Assembly: GCA_965231815.1 (NCBI GenBank)
Contig: OZ246890.1
Span: 1,612,001 to 1,676,000, forward strand
DNA: 64,000 nucleotides
Reading direction: 5' to 3'
DNA from: JAPPFW01 sp965231815
GTDB lineage: Bacteria > Actinomycetota > Acidimicrobiia > Spongiisociales > Spongiisociaceae
Part shown: piece by piece, positions 54,118 through 62,859 of the stretch
How the letters are laid out: every line of letters starts with the position of its first letter
Position numbering within the stretch: the stretch's first letter is position 1
Translations under genes and position numbers: made by a program
Notes under the pieces: generated by a model
Told to the model about the DNA's origin: nothing
Database searches by the model: none
What the model saw: only the letters and a program-made list of their open reading frames with translations

Positions 54118-55181
54118 CCCGTCAGCATCTCCAAGGCTCGATCGTTCTCGATCAGGCGGCTCTTGAGCAGCTCTCGGGTTTCGGCCACCCGCTCGGTCAC
54201 CGCTAGGGCTGATTCGGCGGCTCTGACCATCCGGTCAGGTTCGGCCTGAAGCGGGTTCACCAGCGGAGCCCAGCGTCCACCTTCCGCGGCCAGGGAACCC
54301 ATCTTGGGCGAGTAGTCGAGCAACACCGCGGACCTTCCGTGCAGAAGAGCGGCGACGGCGCCGTGATACCTCATCGTGATCACCAGCCTGCTCCGGCCTA
54401 CCTCCGCCATCACGTCGTCGAGCCTCGGCGCCACAAGTTCGACGTTCGCATTCAGGTGATCGGACAGGGATCGATGTATCGACATGTCCCGGCTTTCCTG
54501 GAACGCGACCATGCGGATAGAAAGTCCGATGGCTTTGGATGTGGCGGCGATCCCCTCCGCTAAGGCGGCGATACGCGCAGCGGAAGGGGGTCTGGATGCC
54601 TTGGTAGCGGCAGTCCCGACTCCTCTTCGATTGGGTGGCCTGAGGATCACGCACATCGTGTCTTCAGCTTCCACGGGTTCCACCTGTTCACCCAATACAA
54701 CGTCGGCGCCCACCCGGATGTCGTCCAGCCCCCATCCGAGCAGGCGCTCGGCCGAGTCATGATCCCGGACGACGATGGTGTGCAGGCGATTCAAGGCTCT
54801 CCGGGCGATCGCCACCGCGATCGGGTTCGTGACCCGTCCCACCCCCAAGCCCACCGCACATCCGGGAACGAGGCGCGCCGATCGTATCCGGGTGGTGTGG
54901 AACGGGACATTCCACATGGAGGTTTCGGTCTGGATCAGCCCTCCTGTGACCAGGAGTCCGTCCATATCCAGCATGAAGCGCTCGAGGCGGCGCGTGTCGA
55001 GAGGAGACCTGTGGCGGACAGCATCGATCCGGTGGGTACGTTCTGTAACGGTCGTGTCTATGGAAACGGCTACCGGCTGTGCCCCCCTCTCCTGCAGCCG
55101 TCGGGCGAGGGCTCGGAGGATGAGCTCATCTCCCAGGTTATCCGAACCGAACCACCCGGCAATCGCGATGCGAGCTCTCAT
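54114..55181 (-). CDS. Polysaccharide pyruvyltransferase family protein (CsaB-like)
   Basis: A 355-residue protein starting MRARIAIAGWFGSDNLGDEL, the hallmark of CsaB-type pyruvyltransferases. It continues LVTGGLIQTETSMWNVPFHT and IVVRDHDSAERLLGWGL, and near the end RLVITMRYHGAVAALLHGRS. CsaB adds ketal-linked pyruvate to cell-wall polymer that anchors S-layer (SLH) proteins; whether this organism has such a layer cannot be judged here. It is translationally coupled to the flippase-like gene. Confidence 0.87.
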   Translation of the reverse strand: MRARIAIAGWFGSDNLGDELILRALARRLQERGAQPVAVSIDTTVTERTHRIDAVRHRSPLDTRRLERFMLDMDGLLVTGGLIQTETSMWNVPFHTTRIRSARLVPGCAVGLGVGRVTNPIAVAIARRALNRLHTIVVRDHDSAERLLGWGLDDIRVGADVVLGEQVEPVEAEDTMCVILRPPNRRGVGTAATKASRPPSAARIAALAEGIAATSKAIGLSIRMVAFQESRDMSIHRSLSDHLNANVELVAPRLDDVMAEVGRSRLVITMRYHGAVAALLHGRSAVLLDYSPKMGSLAAEGGRWAPLVNPLQAEPDRMVRAAESALAVTERVAETRELLKSRLIENDRALEMLTG

Positions 55182-55284
55182 CCGAGTAATCCGCCACGGT
55201 CCTGAATCATTGAATCACTACCGGTGCGTCGGGCCGGTGGCACGGGCCGTCCCGGTACGAGCGATCGCTGACATACGTAACCCC

Positions 55285-56220
55285 CTAGCCCGAGTGGGGA
55301 GGCTTTTCCCGGCGGTCCGACGTGGCCGGAAGCACCAAGTCCCGTGGCCGGTTCAACTGAACCAGAAGGTCCGCTCCCAGCGCCAATAGCAGGATCGCCG
55401 CGGCGGCTGCCAGCAGCACCACGGTATTGGTGGCTACTCGGAAGTCCTTGGTGACCAGGTCATAGATCAACTTCGCCACACCGGCGAAGGCGAGCGGAAC
55501 CCCGATCGGGGCGAAGAAGCGCAGCGGGTTCCACAGCAGCACCATTCGGATCACCTGCCTGATGTAGAGGGCGGTGTCCTTCCACCAGCGGAACTTCGAT
55601 CTTCCTGCCCGAGTCGTGTATTCGATCGGCATGTACCGGACCGAGTAGCCGTTTGATAGCAGGCTCATGGTCAGGGTGGTCACGCAGCTGAACCCGGCAG
55701 GCAAGAGGTGTAGGTACTGGGCCGCCACCACCCGGCGGAAGGCCCGGAATCCGGAGTTGAGGTCCGGAATTCGGGTCATGGTCAGAAAGGAAGCCAGCAT
55801 GCGAATTGCCCATTTCGCGGGTATCCGGACCATTCTCAGGGTTCCGCCCTCGGTTTGTCTTGCTCCAACCACCATATCCCATCCGGGCAGTTGATCCACC
55901 AGGGACGGGATCAGATGGTTGGGGTAAGACATGTCGGCATCGGTCCATACCACCACTTCCCCCCGAGCCAGCGCGGTGCCCGCCCGGCGGGCCGCTCCGG
56001 ATCCTCGGTTCTGATCGAACGTCACGAGGCGTATACCGTCCATTTCTCGAAGTTCGTCGATACTCCCGTCGGTCGAGCCGTCGTCAACCACCAAGATCTC
56101 GTAGGTATGAGATGAGGTGTCCATCGCTTCCCGGATACGGCGTACTTCTTCCGCCAGGTGTCCGGCTTCATTGAAAACGGGAAGCACGATGCTGACATCG
56201 ACTTGGTCATCGGGTTTCAT
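55285..56220 (-). CDS. Family 2 glycosyltransferase (polyprenyl-phosphate type)
   Basis: A 311-residue enzyme from the ATG at 56220 (MKPDDQVDVSIVLPVFNE). The GT2 catalytic domain has YEILVVDDGSTDGSIDEL, the nucleotide-binding DxD in VVWTDADMSYPNHLIP, and NSGFRAFRR near residue 165. Two membrane helices follow at the C-terminus (about 215-240 and 255-280). This resembles DPM1/bactoprenol glycosyltransferases that charge a lipid carrier for sugar transfer across the membrane, and fits the neighbouring transport and epimerase genes. Confidence 0.9.
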   Translation of the reverse strand: MKPDDQVDVSIVLPVFNEAGHLAEEVRRIREAMDTSSHTYEILVVDDGSTDGSIDELREMDGIRLVTFDQNRGSGAARRAGTALARGEVVVWTDADMSYPNHLIPSLVDQLPGWDMVVGARQTEGGTLRMVRIPAKWAIRMLASFLTMTRIPDLNSGFRAFRRVVAAQYLHLLPAGFSCVTTLTMSLLSNGYSVRYMPIEYTTRAGRSKFRWWKDTALYIRQVIRMVLLWNPLRFFAPIGVPLAFAGVAKLIYDLVTKDFRVATNTVVLLAAAAAILLLALGADLLVQLNRPRDLVLPATSDRREKPPHSG

Positions 56221-56299
56221 GCCTTCGAGTTTGCCGCGCCGAACGCATTGCGGCAAGCCCGCCGGTCCGAGGTACCTTGACCCAAGCCGTCGCGGAGCC

Positions 56300-57601
56300 T
56301 TACACCCCCGCCAACTCGGCGATTCCGTGGTTCTCGATCTGGTTGCGAATCACCTGCGTGGATACGCCGAACTCCTCGGCCAGATCGTCTACTTGTTCAT
56401 CGTCCACGGACGGGTAGGTGATTCGCTCTCTGAGACTCCGGGACGGCGCCAAGAACTCCGCCGCGAACGCCCGGTTGGTCTGCTGTCGCCGGGTCGTGCC
56501 TCTGGTCACCAGCCCCGCGCCGTAGCTAGCGATGGCTTCCCCCAGCGCGCGGCAGAACAGGAACCGTTTTCCGATCTCGCCCCTTGCCTTCAGGCCGAAT
56601 GACACAGCGCCGGAATCCCCCCGAGTCACGACGCCGTCTACCAGTCGTAGGCCGCTCAACGGTATCAACGGCTTGGTAGCCCTAGTCAGCGCGGCGGCGT
56701 CTTGGTTGAGCGCGGCGGCCAACTCCCTGTCGCTAAGAAGGGGTTGGCCGTCAAGGCCGAGGCGATCTCTTACCTTCCGAGCGCGTTGGTATCCAACCTT
56801 CCAGGGCGGCATTTCGGTCGACTCTTCGATGGTGAGACCGTTCAGGATGTCCCCCAGAGGCAGTACACATCGCTTTGCATCCTCTACGGCGTCGAGAATC
56901 GACCGAGCATCTCTCGCGGGATCGTGCCAATCAATAACCGCGGCCGCTTCTTCCCGCAGTTTTCCCAGTTCATCGGCCAGCATCATCACCTGACGCTGCT
57001 CGGCGTTGTCAAGGTCGTAGGGGTCCCAGCCCAAACCGGCTGCCATCTTGCAGAAGCCGGCCTCCTCCTCATCCGTCGCCTGTATTGCAGCCCATTCATC
57101 CTGGAGGAATGTCGAGGAGATGCTGTGCTCGAAGAGTCTGTCCACTACCGCGTCGATGAAGGAGGCGCAGTCATGCATGAATTGCTCACGGTCCAAGAGT
57201 GCGGAACCTGAATCCTGAAACACGGTTCGGGTTTGTGAAGGTTGGCGTTCACCCCATCTGATTTGCGTTCGCCCCCCGGACGGGATGACGGTCAAGTCCG
57301 GCAAGGCGTAGCCGTCGGTGCTGGTTCCCAGCGAGTGACGCCGCATGAACGCAGGATGATCCTTCTTGAGCGTGTTCTCATGCTCGAACGCCAGGAACCA
57401 CCAGTTGGAGGCCAGCCACTCAGCTACCGGATAGAGAGGAACGAAGACCCGGTCCCGCAGGGTACGCGCGCCTTCGTCGAAGATCCTTGTCAATGGGCGC
57501 CGCCCGACATCAATACGCAGAGACGCGAATGTCGCTGACAATTCCGGCCCACGCAGTCCCTTGCCGTCGTGCCAGTCGAATTGGAAGTTGATCGCGGTCA
57601 T
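56300..57601 (-). CDS. ImmA/IrrE-like protein lacking the HExxH zinc motif
   Basis: A 433-residue protein. The C-terminal region aligns by eye with ImmA/IrrE (M78) peptidases: RFLFCRALGEAIASY sits where the family has RFTLAHELGHxLLH. RRQQTNRAFAAEFLAPSRSL then VDDLAEEFGVSTQVIRNQIE is the family's conserved tail with its substrate-binding helix. The zinc ligands are absent (H-E-x-x-H becomes R-A-x-x-E), so it is unlikely to be a metalloprotease. The first 300 residues are unfamiliar. Its start overlaps the stop of the small gene upstream (ATGA, 57598-57601), forming a two-gene cassette. A role as sensor or binding partner is inference. Confidence 0.78.
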   Translation of the reverse strand: MTAINFQFDWHDGKGLRGPELSATFASLRIDVGRRPLTRIFDEGARTLRDRVFVPLYPVAEWLASNWWFLAFEHENTLKKDHPAFMRRHSLGTSTDGYALPDLTVIPSGGRTQIRWGERQPSQTRTVFQDSGSALLDREQFMHDCASFIDAVVDRLFEHSISSTFLQDEWAAIQATDEEEAGFCKMAAGLGWDPYDLDNAEQRQVMMLADELGKLREEAAAVIDWHDPARDARSILDAVEDAKRCVLPLGDILNGLTIEESTEMPPWKVGYQRARKVRDRLGLDGQPLLSDRELAAALNQDAAALTRATKPLIPLSGLRLVDGVVTRGDSGAVSFGLKARGEIGKRFLFCRALGEAIASYGAGLVTRGTTRRQQTNRAFAAEFLAPSRSLRERITYPSVDDEQVDDLAEEFGVSTQVIRNQIENHGIAELAGV

Positions 57602-57990
57602 GCCTGCGTCACGAAGCTAAGCGGCCATTCATGGTCGCTTAGCGGGTATCCCTTGTAGGTGCCATCGCCGCGGTTGATAAGTCTTGCTTCAAACACGGTG
57701 TCACCATGCTTATGCCATACGTAGCGAGGAAAACCGCCCTCCCATCGGTCGCCGGTCAAGCCGGAACGGATAGCGGACTGCAACCAGCCGGTGGCGCGCT
57801 CCATGTCGTTGGTAGGGCGTGGACAGATTGACGCGTCAGGCCGCGGCCGCGGCATCCCAGCGGAGGTGACCGTGTCTTTGTGCTCGGGGCTCCCCACATA
57901 CCTGACGCGAACAGCTACCGCGTTGAGGTCGACATCTTCCGGGACGAATATCTCTCGACGTCTGGGCCTGCGTCTCTTCGGGGACCTCAT
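57598..57990 (-). CDS. Small partner protein of the ImmA-like gene, unknown function
   Basis: A 130-residue basic protein from the ATG at 57990 (MRSPKRRRPRRREIFVPEDV); a TTG two codons earlier is possible. It contains RVRYVGSPEHKD, a CPRP element, LQSAIRSGLTGDRWEGGFPR then YVWHKHGDTVFEARLINRGD, and GTYKGYPLSDHEWP. I recall similar small proteins (YVGSPEHK...GFPRYVW...YKGYPL) in other actinobacteria but know no function. Translational coupling to the ImmA-like gene suggests the two work together. Confidence 0.72.
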   Translation of the reverse strand: MRSPKRRRPRRREIFVPEDVDLNAVAVRVRYVGSPEHKDTVTSAGMPRPRPDASICPRPTNDMERATGWLQSAIRSGLTGDRWEGGFPRYVWHKHGDTVFEARLINRGDGTYKGYPLSDHEWPLSFVTQA

Positions 57991-58362
57991 GACCAAATGC
58001 TACACCGAGCACTGTAGGCTCGAATCGCTCCGGAAGCGGGTCAAGCCCTCATGATCACCCGACTTGGGTAGTCGGCGTGAACGTTGGATCTGCCGGACGG
58101 CGTGAGTCGCCAACCATGACCGCATGGTTTGATCGATAAACCGCGAGACCCTCTCCGGCTTTAGCGGGAGTTTAACCCGGAAGCCTTTCTCACGGGGGTC
58201 CGCTCCTTCCTTCAATGCAATGCATACCACGATGAAACATGTTGTGTGCATAGGGCCGGGCGGAGTGGGGCCGGGTACTCCATTAGGATCGATCAGGGTT
58301 CCTATCGAAAGGCATAACTAAGGTGGCTACTCTCTTCCCAGCCGAGCAACTGATGGTGAACA
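57991..58362. other. Divergent intergenic region upstream of the ImmA-like cassette
   Basis: About 370 bp. It has a 17-bp palindrome GGTTTGATCGATAAACC at 58126-58142 that could be an operator. An open frame of 83 codons on the minus strand (58000-58251) ends just before the cassette but has no recognisable domain. No RNA gene or terminator was seen. Confidence 0.45.
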
Positions 58363-59376
58363 ATGAGCATTGAGACACGTACCGGAGTTGGGTTGACTCA
58401 GGATATTGACACCCGACTGCGCATTTACAGGATGATGCTCGAGGCTCGTAGCTTCGAGGATTACGCCTACCAGATGTTCCTCGAAGGTTTGGTCAAGGGG
58501 ACATCCCACCTGGCGACCGGGCAGGAGGCGATCGCAGCCGGGTTCGCGGCGGCTATGAACCCCACCGACCTCACCTTCTGCACCTACCGGGGACATATTC
58601 ATACCCTCCTCAGAGGTACCCCACCCGGCCCGCTCATGGCGGAGCTCCTCGGTCGAGCTACCGGAGTGTGCGGCGGGAAGGGCGGTTCCATGCACCTCAC
58701 GTGGGCGCCGGCCGGAGCAATGGGTTCTTATGCGATCGTCGGGGCACACCTACCGATTGCGGTGGGGGCAGCCTGGGCGGCTGTGGAGCGGAGTAGCGGG
58801 CAGGTGTCGGTCTGTTTCTTCGGAGACGGGGCTACCAACATCGGCGCTTTCCACGAAGCGCTCAACCTGGCCGTGGTATGGAACTTGCCGGTCGTCTTTG
58901 TCTGCGAAAACAACCTGTATATGGAGTACACGCCGATCGGATCGGTCACCGCCGTCGAGCGGCCCGCGGCTGATCGGGCGGCAGCCTACGGCCTGGAAGG
59001 GATCATGGTGGACGGCAACGACGCCGACGAGACGTTTGCGGTAGCCGCTTCTGCCATCGGGAAAGCCAGAAGCGGGGGAGGCCCCAGTCTGATCGAGGCT
59101 GTCACCTACCGGCACGGAGGCCACTCGCGAGCCGATCCGGGTACCTACCGACCCGATGAGGAAGTAGAGAGGTGGAAGGCCCGCGATCCCATCCCCATGT
59201 ACCGGGGAAGGCTGGCCGCGGATGGCGTAGCCGACCAGCGCCTCGCGGAAGTCGAGGAAGCGGTGGAGACGGCCATGCGATCTGCGGTGGATGAGGCCCG
59301 TGCGGCCCCGTTCCCGTCCTTATCGTCGATAAACACCCAGGTGTGGGCGGATGGAGGTTCACGGTGGCGGAATTGA
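58363..59376 (+). CDS. 2-oxoacid dehydrogenase E1 component, alpha subunit (copy 2)
   Basis: A 337-residue thiamine-diphosphate subunit. The cofactor motif GDGATNIGAFHEALNLAVVW ends in VFVCENNLY (GDG...NN). GGKGGSMHL and SYAIVGAHLPIAVGAAWA are strong acetoin/pyruvate dehydrogenase E1 blocks. TYRHGGHSRADPGTYRP carries the phosphorylation-loop serine. It belongs with the overlapping beta-subunit gene. Similarity by eye is nearer the acetoin/pyruvate type than copy 1 at 13 kb, so the two pairs are probably not redundant. Confidence 0.93.
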   Translation: MSIETRTGVGLTQDIDTRLRIYRMMLEARSFEDYAYQMFLEGLVKGTSHLATGQEAIAAGFAAAMNPTDLTFCTYRGHIHTLLRGTPPGPLMAELLGRATGVCGGKGGSMHLTWAPAGAMGSYAIVGAHLPIAVGAAWAAVERSSGQVSVCFFGDGATNIGAFHEALNLAVVWNLPVVFVCENNLYMEYTPIGSVTAVERPAADRAAAYGLEGIMVDGNDADETFAVAASAIGKARSGGGPSLIEAVTYRHGGHSRADPGTYRPDEEVERWKARDPIPMYRGRLAADGVADQRLAEVEEAVETAMRSAVDEARAAPFPSLSSINTQVWADGGSRWRN

Positions 59377-60341
59377 TTACCTACCGGGAAGCAGTGGCTC
59401 GTGCCCTTGCCCAGGAGATGGAGCGCGACAGCACCGTCTATCTGATCGGCGAGGATGTGGCGGCCGCCGGGGGAGTGTTCAAGACCACACCCGGCCTCCT
59501 GGAGCGGTTCGGTCCTCGACGGGTGAGGGACACCCCCATCTCCGAGGAAGCCATCATCGGCGCCGTCATGGGTGCTGCAATGAACGGCCTGAAACCGGTG
59601 GCTGAGATCATGTTCTCGGACTTCCTCGCCACATGTTGGGATCTGGTAGCCAACCAGATCGCCAAGACCCGCTACATGACCGACGGGCAGGTGACCCTAC
59701 CCCTGGTAATCAGGACGGCCAACGGCGGCGGGGTTCGATTCGGCGCTCAGCACTCTCAGAGCGTTGAGAACTGGGCGATGGCGGTGCCGGGCCTCAAGGT
59801 GGTGGCTCCTTCGACACCTCGCGATGTGGTCGAGTTGATGGCCGCCTCGATACGGGACCCCGATCCGGTGGTTTTCTTCGAGCACAAGGGCCTGTTCGCC
59901 AACCGCGGTCCGGTTCCCGAAGGAGAAGTGGTAGGCGAACTGGGGAAGGCATCCGTGGCGCGGGAAGGAACCGACGTCACCATTTTCGCTCTGGCGGCCA
60001 TGGTCCCCAAGGCGCTGGCGGCTGCCGACCAACTCGCCGACCGCGGCATCGAGTCCACCGTGGTGGATATCCGCTGCCTGGTACCGCTGGACACACAGGC
60101 CATCCTGGACGCCGTTGTCACAACCGGTCGCGTCTACACGGTTGAGGAGAATCCACGCCTGTGCGGCTGGGGTGCGGAGGTGGTTTCGATTATCGCCGAG
60201 GAGGCCTTCTACGACTTGGATCAGCCCATCGTACGGATTAGCACCGACCATGTTCCGCTGCCTTCGGCGGACGTTCTGGAGGATGCCGCCATCCCATCTG
60301 TCGAGCGCATAGTCACCACAGTCGAAAGGACATTCGAATGA
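59364..60341 (+). CDS. 2-oxoacid dehydrogenase E1 component, beta subunit (copy 2)
   Basis: A 325-residue partner of the upstream alpha subunit. The GTG at 59364 (VAELITYREAVARAL) has GGAGG before it and overlaps the alpha stop by 13 bases; the frame open from 59343 includes non-conserved residues. YLIGEDVAAAGGVFKTTPGL, DTPISEEAIIGAVMGAAMNG, EIMFSDFLATCWD, GLKVVAPSTPRDVVELM and STVVDIRCLVPLDTQAI match the family. No E2 or E3 gene is within the window. A 3-hydroxyisobutyrate-type dehydrogenase follows. Confidence 0.93.
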   Translation: MAELITYREAVARALAQEMERDSTVYLIGEDVAAAGGVFKTTPGLLERFGPRRVRDTPISEEAIIGAVMGAAMNGLKPVAEIMFSDFLATCWDLVANQIAKTRYMTDGQVTLPLVIRTANGGGVRFGAQHSQSVENWAMAVPGLKVVAPSTPRDVVELMAASIRDPDPVVFFEHKGLFANRGPVPEGEVVGELGKASVAREGTDVTIFALAAMVPKALAAADQLADRGIESTVVDIRCLVPLDTQAILDAVVTTGRVYTVEENPRLCGWGAEVVSIIAEEAFYDLDQPIVRISTDHVPLPSADVLEDAAIPSVERIVTTVERTFE

Positions 60342-60426
60342 GGAACCACGGTGGTAGGAACGCCGCAGGACCGTACGCATCGGGCGCTTCCACGGCGTGC
60401 GTGTTCACCGTTGCTTGGAGAGTGAA

Positions 60427-61332
60427 GTGACCGATACCGCCGATCTCCGGGTGGGTTTCATCGGTCTGGGCCGGATGGGCTACCCGATGGCTACCAACAT
60501 CGCAAGAGCCGGGTTCCCCATCGCCGTGTGGAACCGGACCGTCTCGAAATCCGAAAGCCTGGCTGCCGATACGGGCGCCGAGGTAGCGTGTTCACCGGCC
60601 GCGCTGGCGGCGGAGGTCGACGTGTTGATCACCATGGTGGCCGACGGTCCGGCCCTGTTAGACCTCTACACGGGTCGGGGGGGCATGTGCGGTTCTGTAG
60701 CGGCCGGGACGATATGTATCGACATGAGTACGGTGAGTCCGGTCGAGTCGCGCCGGGTAGCGGCGTCGGTCGAGTCGGCAGGCGCCCGCTTCGTCGACGC
60801 ACCGGTGTCCGGAAGCACGGCGCCCGCCAATGCCGGAACCCTCACCATCATCGCCGGAGGGCGGGCTGACGATATCGCCGGCGTGCGTCCGGTTCTGGAG
60901 GCGATGGGTTCCCGCATATTCCACATGGGTCCCACCGGATCGGGCGCCACCATGAAGCTGGCGGTCAACTCGGTCGTGTACGGTCTCGGCCAAGCTGTGG
61001 CCGAGGCGTTGGTACTATCGGAAGCGGCCGGGATCGAGCGTGAGGATGCCTATGAGGTGTTCGCCAACAGCGCTGTCGCGGCGCCCTTCGTCCACTACCG
61101 ACGAGACACCTACCTCAATCCGGGCGAGGTACCCGTCGCATTCCGCACGGTTCTGGCCAAGAAAGACCTTGACCTGGCACTTGATCTCGCCTCGTCCGTA
61201 GGGGCGTCGTTGCCCCAGGCGATGACCAACCGGTCACAGTTGGTCGAGGCTATAGAGGCCGGGTTCGGGGAGCATGACATGTCGGCGGTTGCCGAGTACC
61301 TACGCGCCCTGTGGGGCGGAAAGCAGGAATAG
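60427..61332 (+). CDS. 3-hydroxyisobutyrate dehydrogenase-like (beta-hydroxyacid dehydrogenase)
   Basis: A 301-residue NAD(P)-dependent enzyme from the GTG at 60427, with GGAGAG upstream. VGFIGLGRMGYPMATNIARA is the Rossmann motif. FVDAPVSGSTAPANAGTLTI is the substrate-binding signature, and PTGSGATMKLAVNSVVYGLG carries the catalytic Lys. KKDLDLALDLASSVG near the end is typical. Family members oxidise 3-hydroxyisobutyrate (valine breakdown), tartronate semialdehyde or related acids. Following an E1 pair, valine catabolism is one reading; the exact substrate is not fixed. Confidence 0.92.
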   Translation: MTDTADLRVGFIGLGRMGYPMATNIARAGFPIAVWNRTVSKSESLAADTGAEVACSPAALAAEVDVLITMVADGPALLDLYTGRGGMCGSVAAGTICIDMSTVSPVESRRVAASVESAGARFVDAPVSGSTAPANAGTLTIIAGGRADDIAGVRPVLEAMGSRIFHMGPTGSGATMKLAVNSVVYGLGQAVAEALVLSEAAGIEREDAYEVFANSAVAAPFVHYRRDTYLNPGEVPVAFRTVLAKKDLDLALDLASSVGASLPQAMTNRSQLVEAIEAGFGEHDMSAVAEYLRALWGGKQE

Positions 61333-61437
61333 ACCGGTTTACCGGCACCCACCTCCGCGTGATCGGCGTACGAAGTGTTGTCGTTCTCCAGGCCTATCTC
61401 GCGTGCCACAGCGAAGGACAACAGGTAGGAACGTCAC

Positions 61438-61830
61438 ATGAAGCGGAGACAGGAGCGCGAAGCATCCTTGCGGGTGGTTGCCATATACAACGCGGACGGA
61501 GGATTCTTTGGTGAACTCCGTTACGTACGGGACAAGTTGGCGGGCCGAAGTGACTGCGCCTTATGTGACCTCACCCACGGTTGGAACCCGTTGGGTAAGC
61601 GTTCCTGGCGCGCGGCTTGCCGATCAGGTCCGGTTCTGATCGAGACGATCCATCGGGACGAGGCAACCCCTTCCCAACTGGCCGCTGCCGGAGCCCTTCC
61701 GGCCGTGTTGATCGGCGGAGCGAATTCGTGGCTTCCGGCCGCCGATGCCGAGTTGATACGTTCGATGCGCAAGAACCCGGCCAAGCTCGTCAACCATCTG
61801 GCGAAGCTGCTGGCAGACCAAGGCAGTTGA
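61438..61830 (+). CDS. Small uncharacterised protein (YNADGG/CxLC type)
   Basis: A 130-residue protein starting at ATG 61438 after AGGTAGGAA. It opens VVAIYNADGGFFGELRYVRD and has a CALCDLTHGW element, then a C-terminal region LPAVLIGGANSWLPAADAEL. I recall small proteins with an N-terminal YNADSG and a C.LC..T.G element, but no function is known to me. The CxxC and a His could bind metal. It stands between an amino-acid catabolic gene and the restriction-modification pair. Confidence 0.72.
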   Translation: MKRRQEREASLRVVAIYNADGGFFGELRYVRDKLAGRSDCALCDLTHGWNPLGKRSWRAACRSGPVLIETIHRDEATPSQLAAAGALPAVLIGGANSWLPAADAELIRSMRKNPAKLVNHLAKLLADQGS

Positions 61831-61999
61831 TAATACGAAACGTTCGACGAAACTCCGGGGCTGAAGCCGACGTCGATGGTGACCGGTTCGCTCCGCTGGT
61901 CCAGTCGGCTGGATTGTTAACCGCGCTACTCGAAGGAATCGCAAGCCGTGTCACTGCCGCCGGTTACTATGAGGCTAACGGTTACTCAGAGGGGCATGC

Positions 62000-62854
62000 A
62001 TGTTTCCGGTGTCGTCGATCCCTGCGGTGAACGTGGCCACTGTTCCGCAGCGGTCCCCGTTGCGCTATCCGGGTGGCAAGACGTGGTTGATTCCTCATAT
62101 CCGAGCGTGGCTCGAGCCGATGGAGCCCCGCCCGCGGTTGCTCGTAGAACCATTCTGCGGTGGTGCCACGGTGTCCCTCACCGCGGTATTCGAACGGCTG
62201 GCGGAACGGGCCTTGATGGTGGAACTCGATCACGATGTGGCGGCCTTTTGGCATTCTGCAATTCGACATGGAACGGAACTGAGGGATCTGGTGGCGGGAT
62301 TCGAGCCGACCCGGGCCAACGTTTTCGCCCTCGCCTCGGAAGCCCCTCACGAACTCGTCACCCACGGCTTCCGTACTCTGGTCCTGAACCGTACTCGCCG
62401 AGGTGGCATCCTTGCAGCGGGGGCGTCGCTGTCTCGGGTGGGAGAGAACAACAAGGGGGTAGCCTCACGATGGTATGCCAAGACTCTGATCAGGCGGCTC
62501 TCGGATATAGAGGATCAGTCCGATAGGATCGCTTTCTGCGAAGGGGACGGGATGGCGGTTCTGCAAACGGTCGCCGATTTGCCCGGCGCGGTGGTGTTTG
62601 TCGATCCTCCATACACAGCGGGTGGCAAGCGGGCAGGTAGACGACTGTATACCCACCATGCCCTCGATCATCGAGCCCTTTTCAAAACCCTTGCACAATC
62701 GAGTGTCGACTTCCTGATGACCTACGACCGGTCGCCGGAGATAGTCGACCTGATTGACGAATTCGATTTCTGTGCGGTGGAGGTCATGATGAAGAACACC
62801 CACCATTCGAAGCTGACCGAGTTGGTCATAACCCGGCGCCGGTTGTTTATCTGA
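62000..62854 (+). CDS. DNA adenine N6-methyltransferase (D12 class, Dam-like)
   Basis: A 284-residue methylase. PLRYPGGKTWLIPHIRAWL is motif X/I with the RYPGGK element near residues 22-27. EPFCGGATVSLTA is the SAM loop, and VFVDPPYTAGGKRAG carries the catalytic DPPY. The order X-I...IV is that of class alpha D12 enzymes, which methylate adenine. It should protect host DNA from the endonuclease encoded 5 bp downstream. The start at ATG 62000 follows GAGGGG. Confidence 0.93.
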   Translation: MFPVSSIPAVNVATVPQRSPLRYPGGKTWLIPHIRAWLEPMEPRPRLLVEPFCGGATVSLTAVFERLAERALMVELDHDVAAFWHSAIRHGTELRDLVAGFEPTRANVFALASEAPHELVTHGFRTLVLNRTRRGGILAAGASLSRVGENNKGVASRWYAKTLIRRLSDIEDQSDRIAFCEGDGMAVLQTVADLPGAVVFVDPPYTAGGKRAGRRLYTHHALDHRALFKTLAQSSVDFLMTYDRSPEIVDLIDEFDFCAVEVMMKNTHHSKLTELVITRRRLFI

Positions 62855-62859
62855 GGACT

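Noticed and set aside
58000..58251. 83-codon frame directly upstream of the ImmA-like cassette
   Set aside because: It is on the right strand and close to the cassette, but has no recognisable domain and an odd Ser/Arg-rich tail. Kept as a possibility only.
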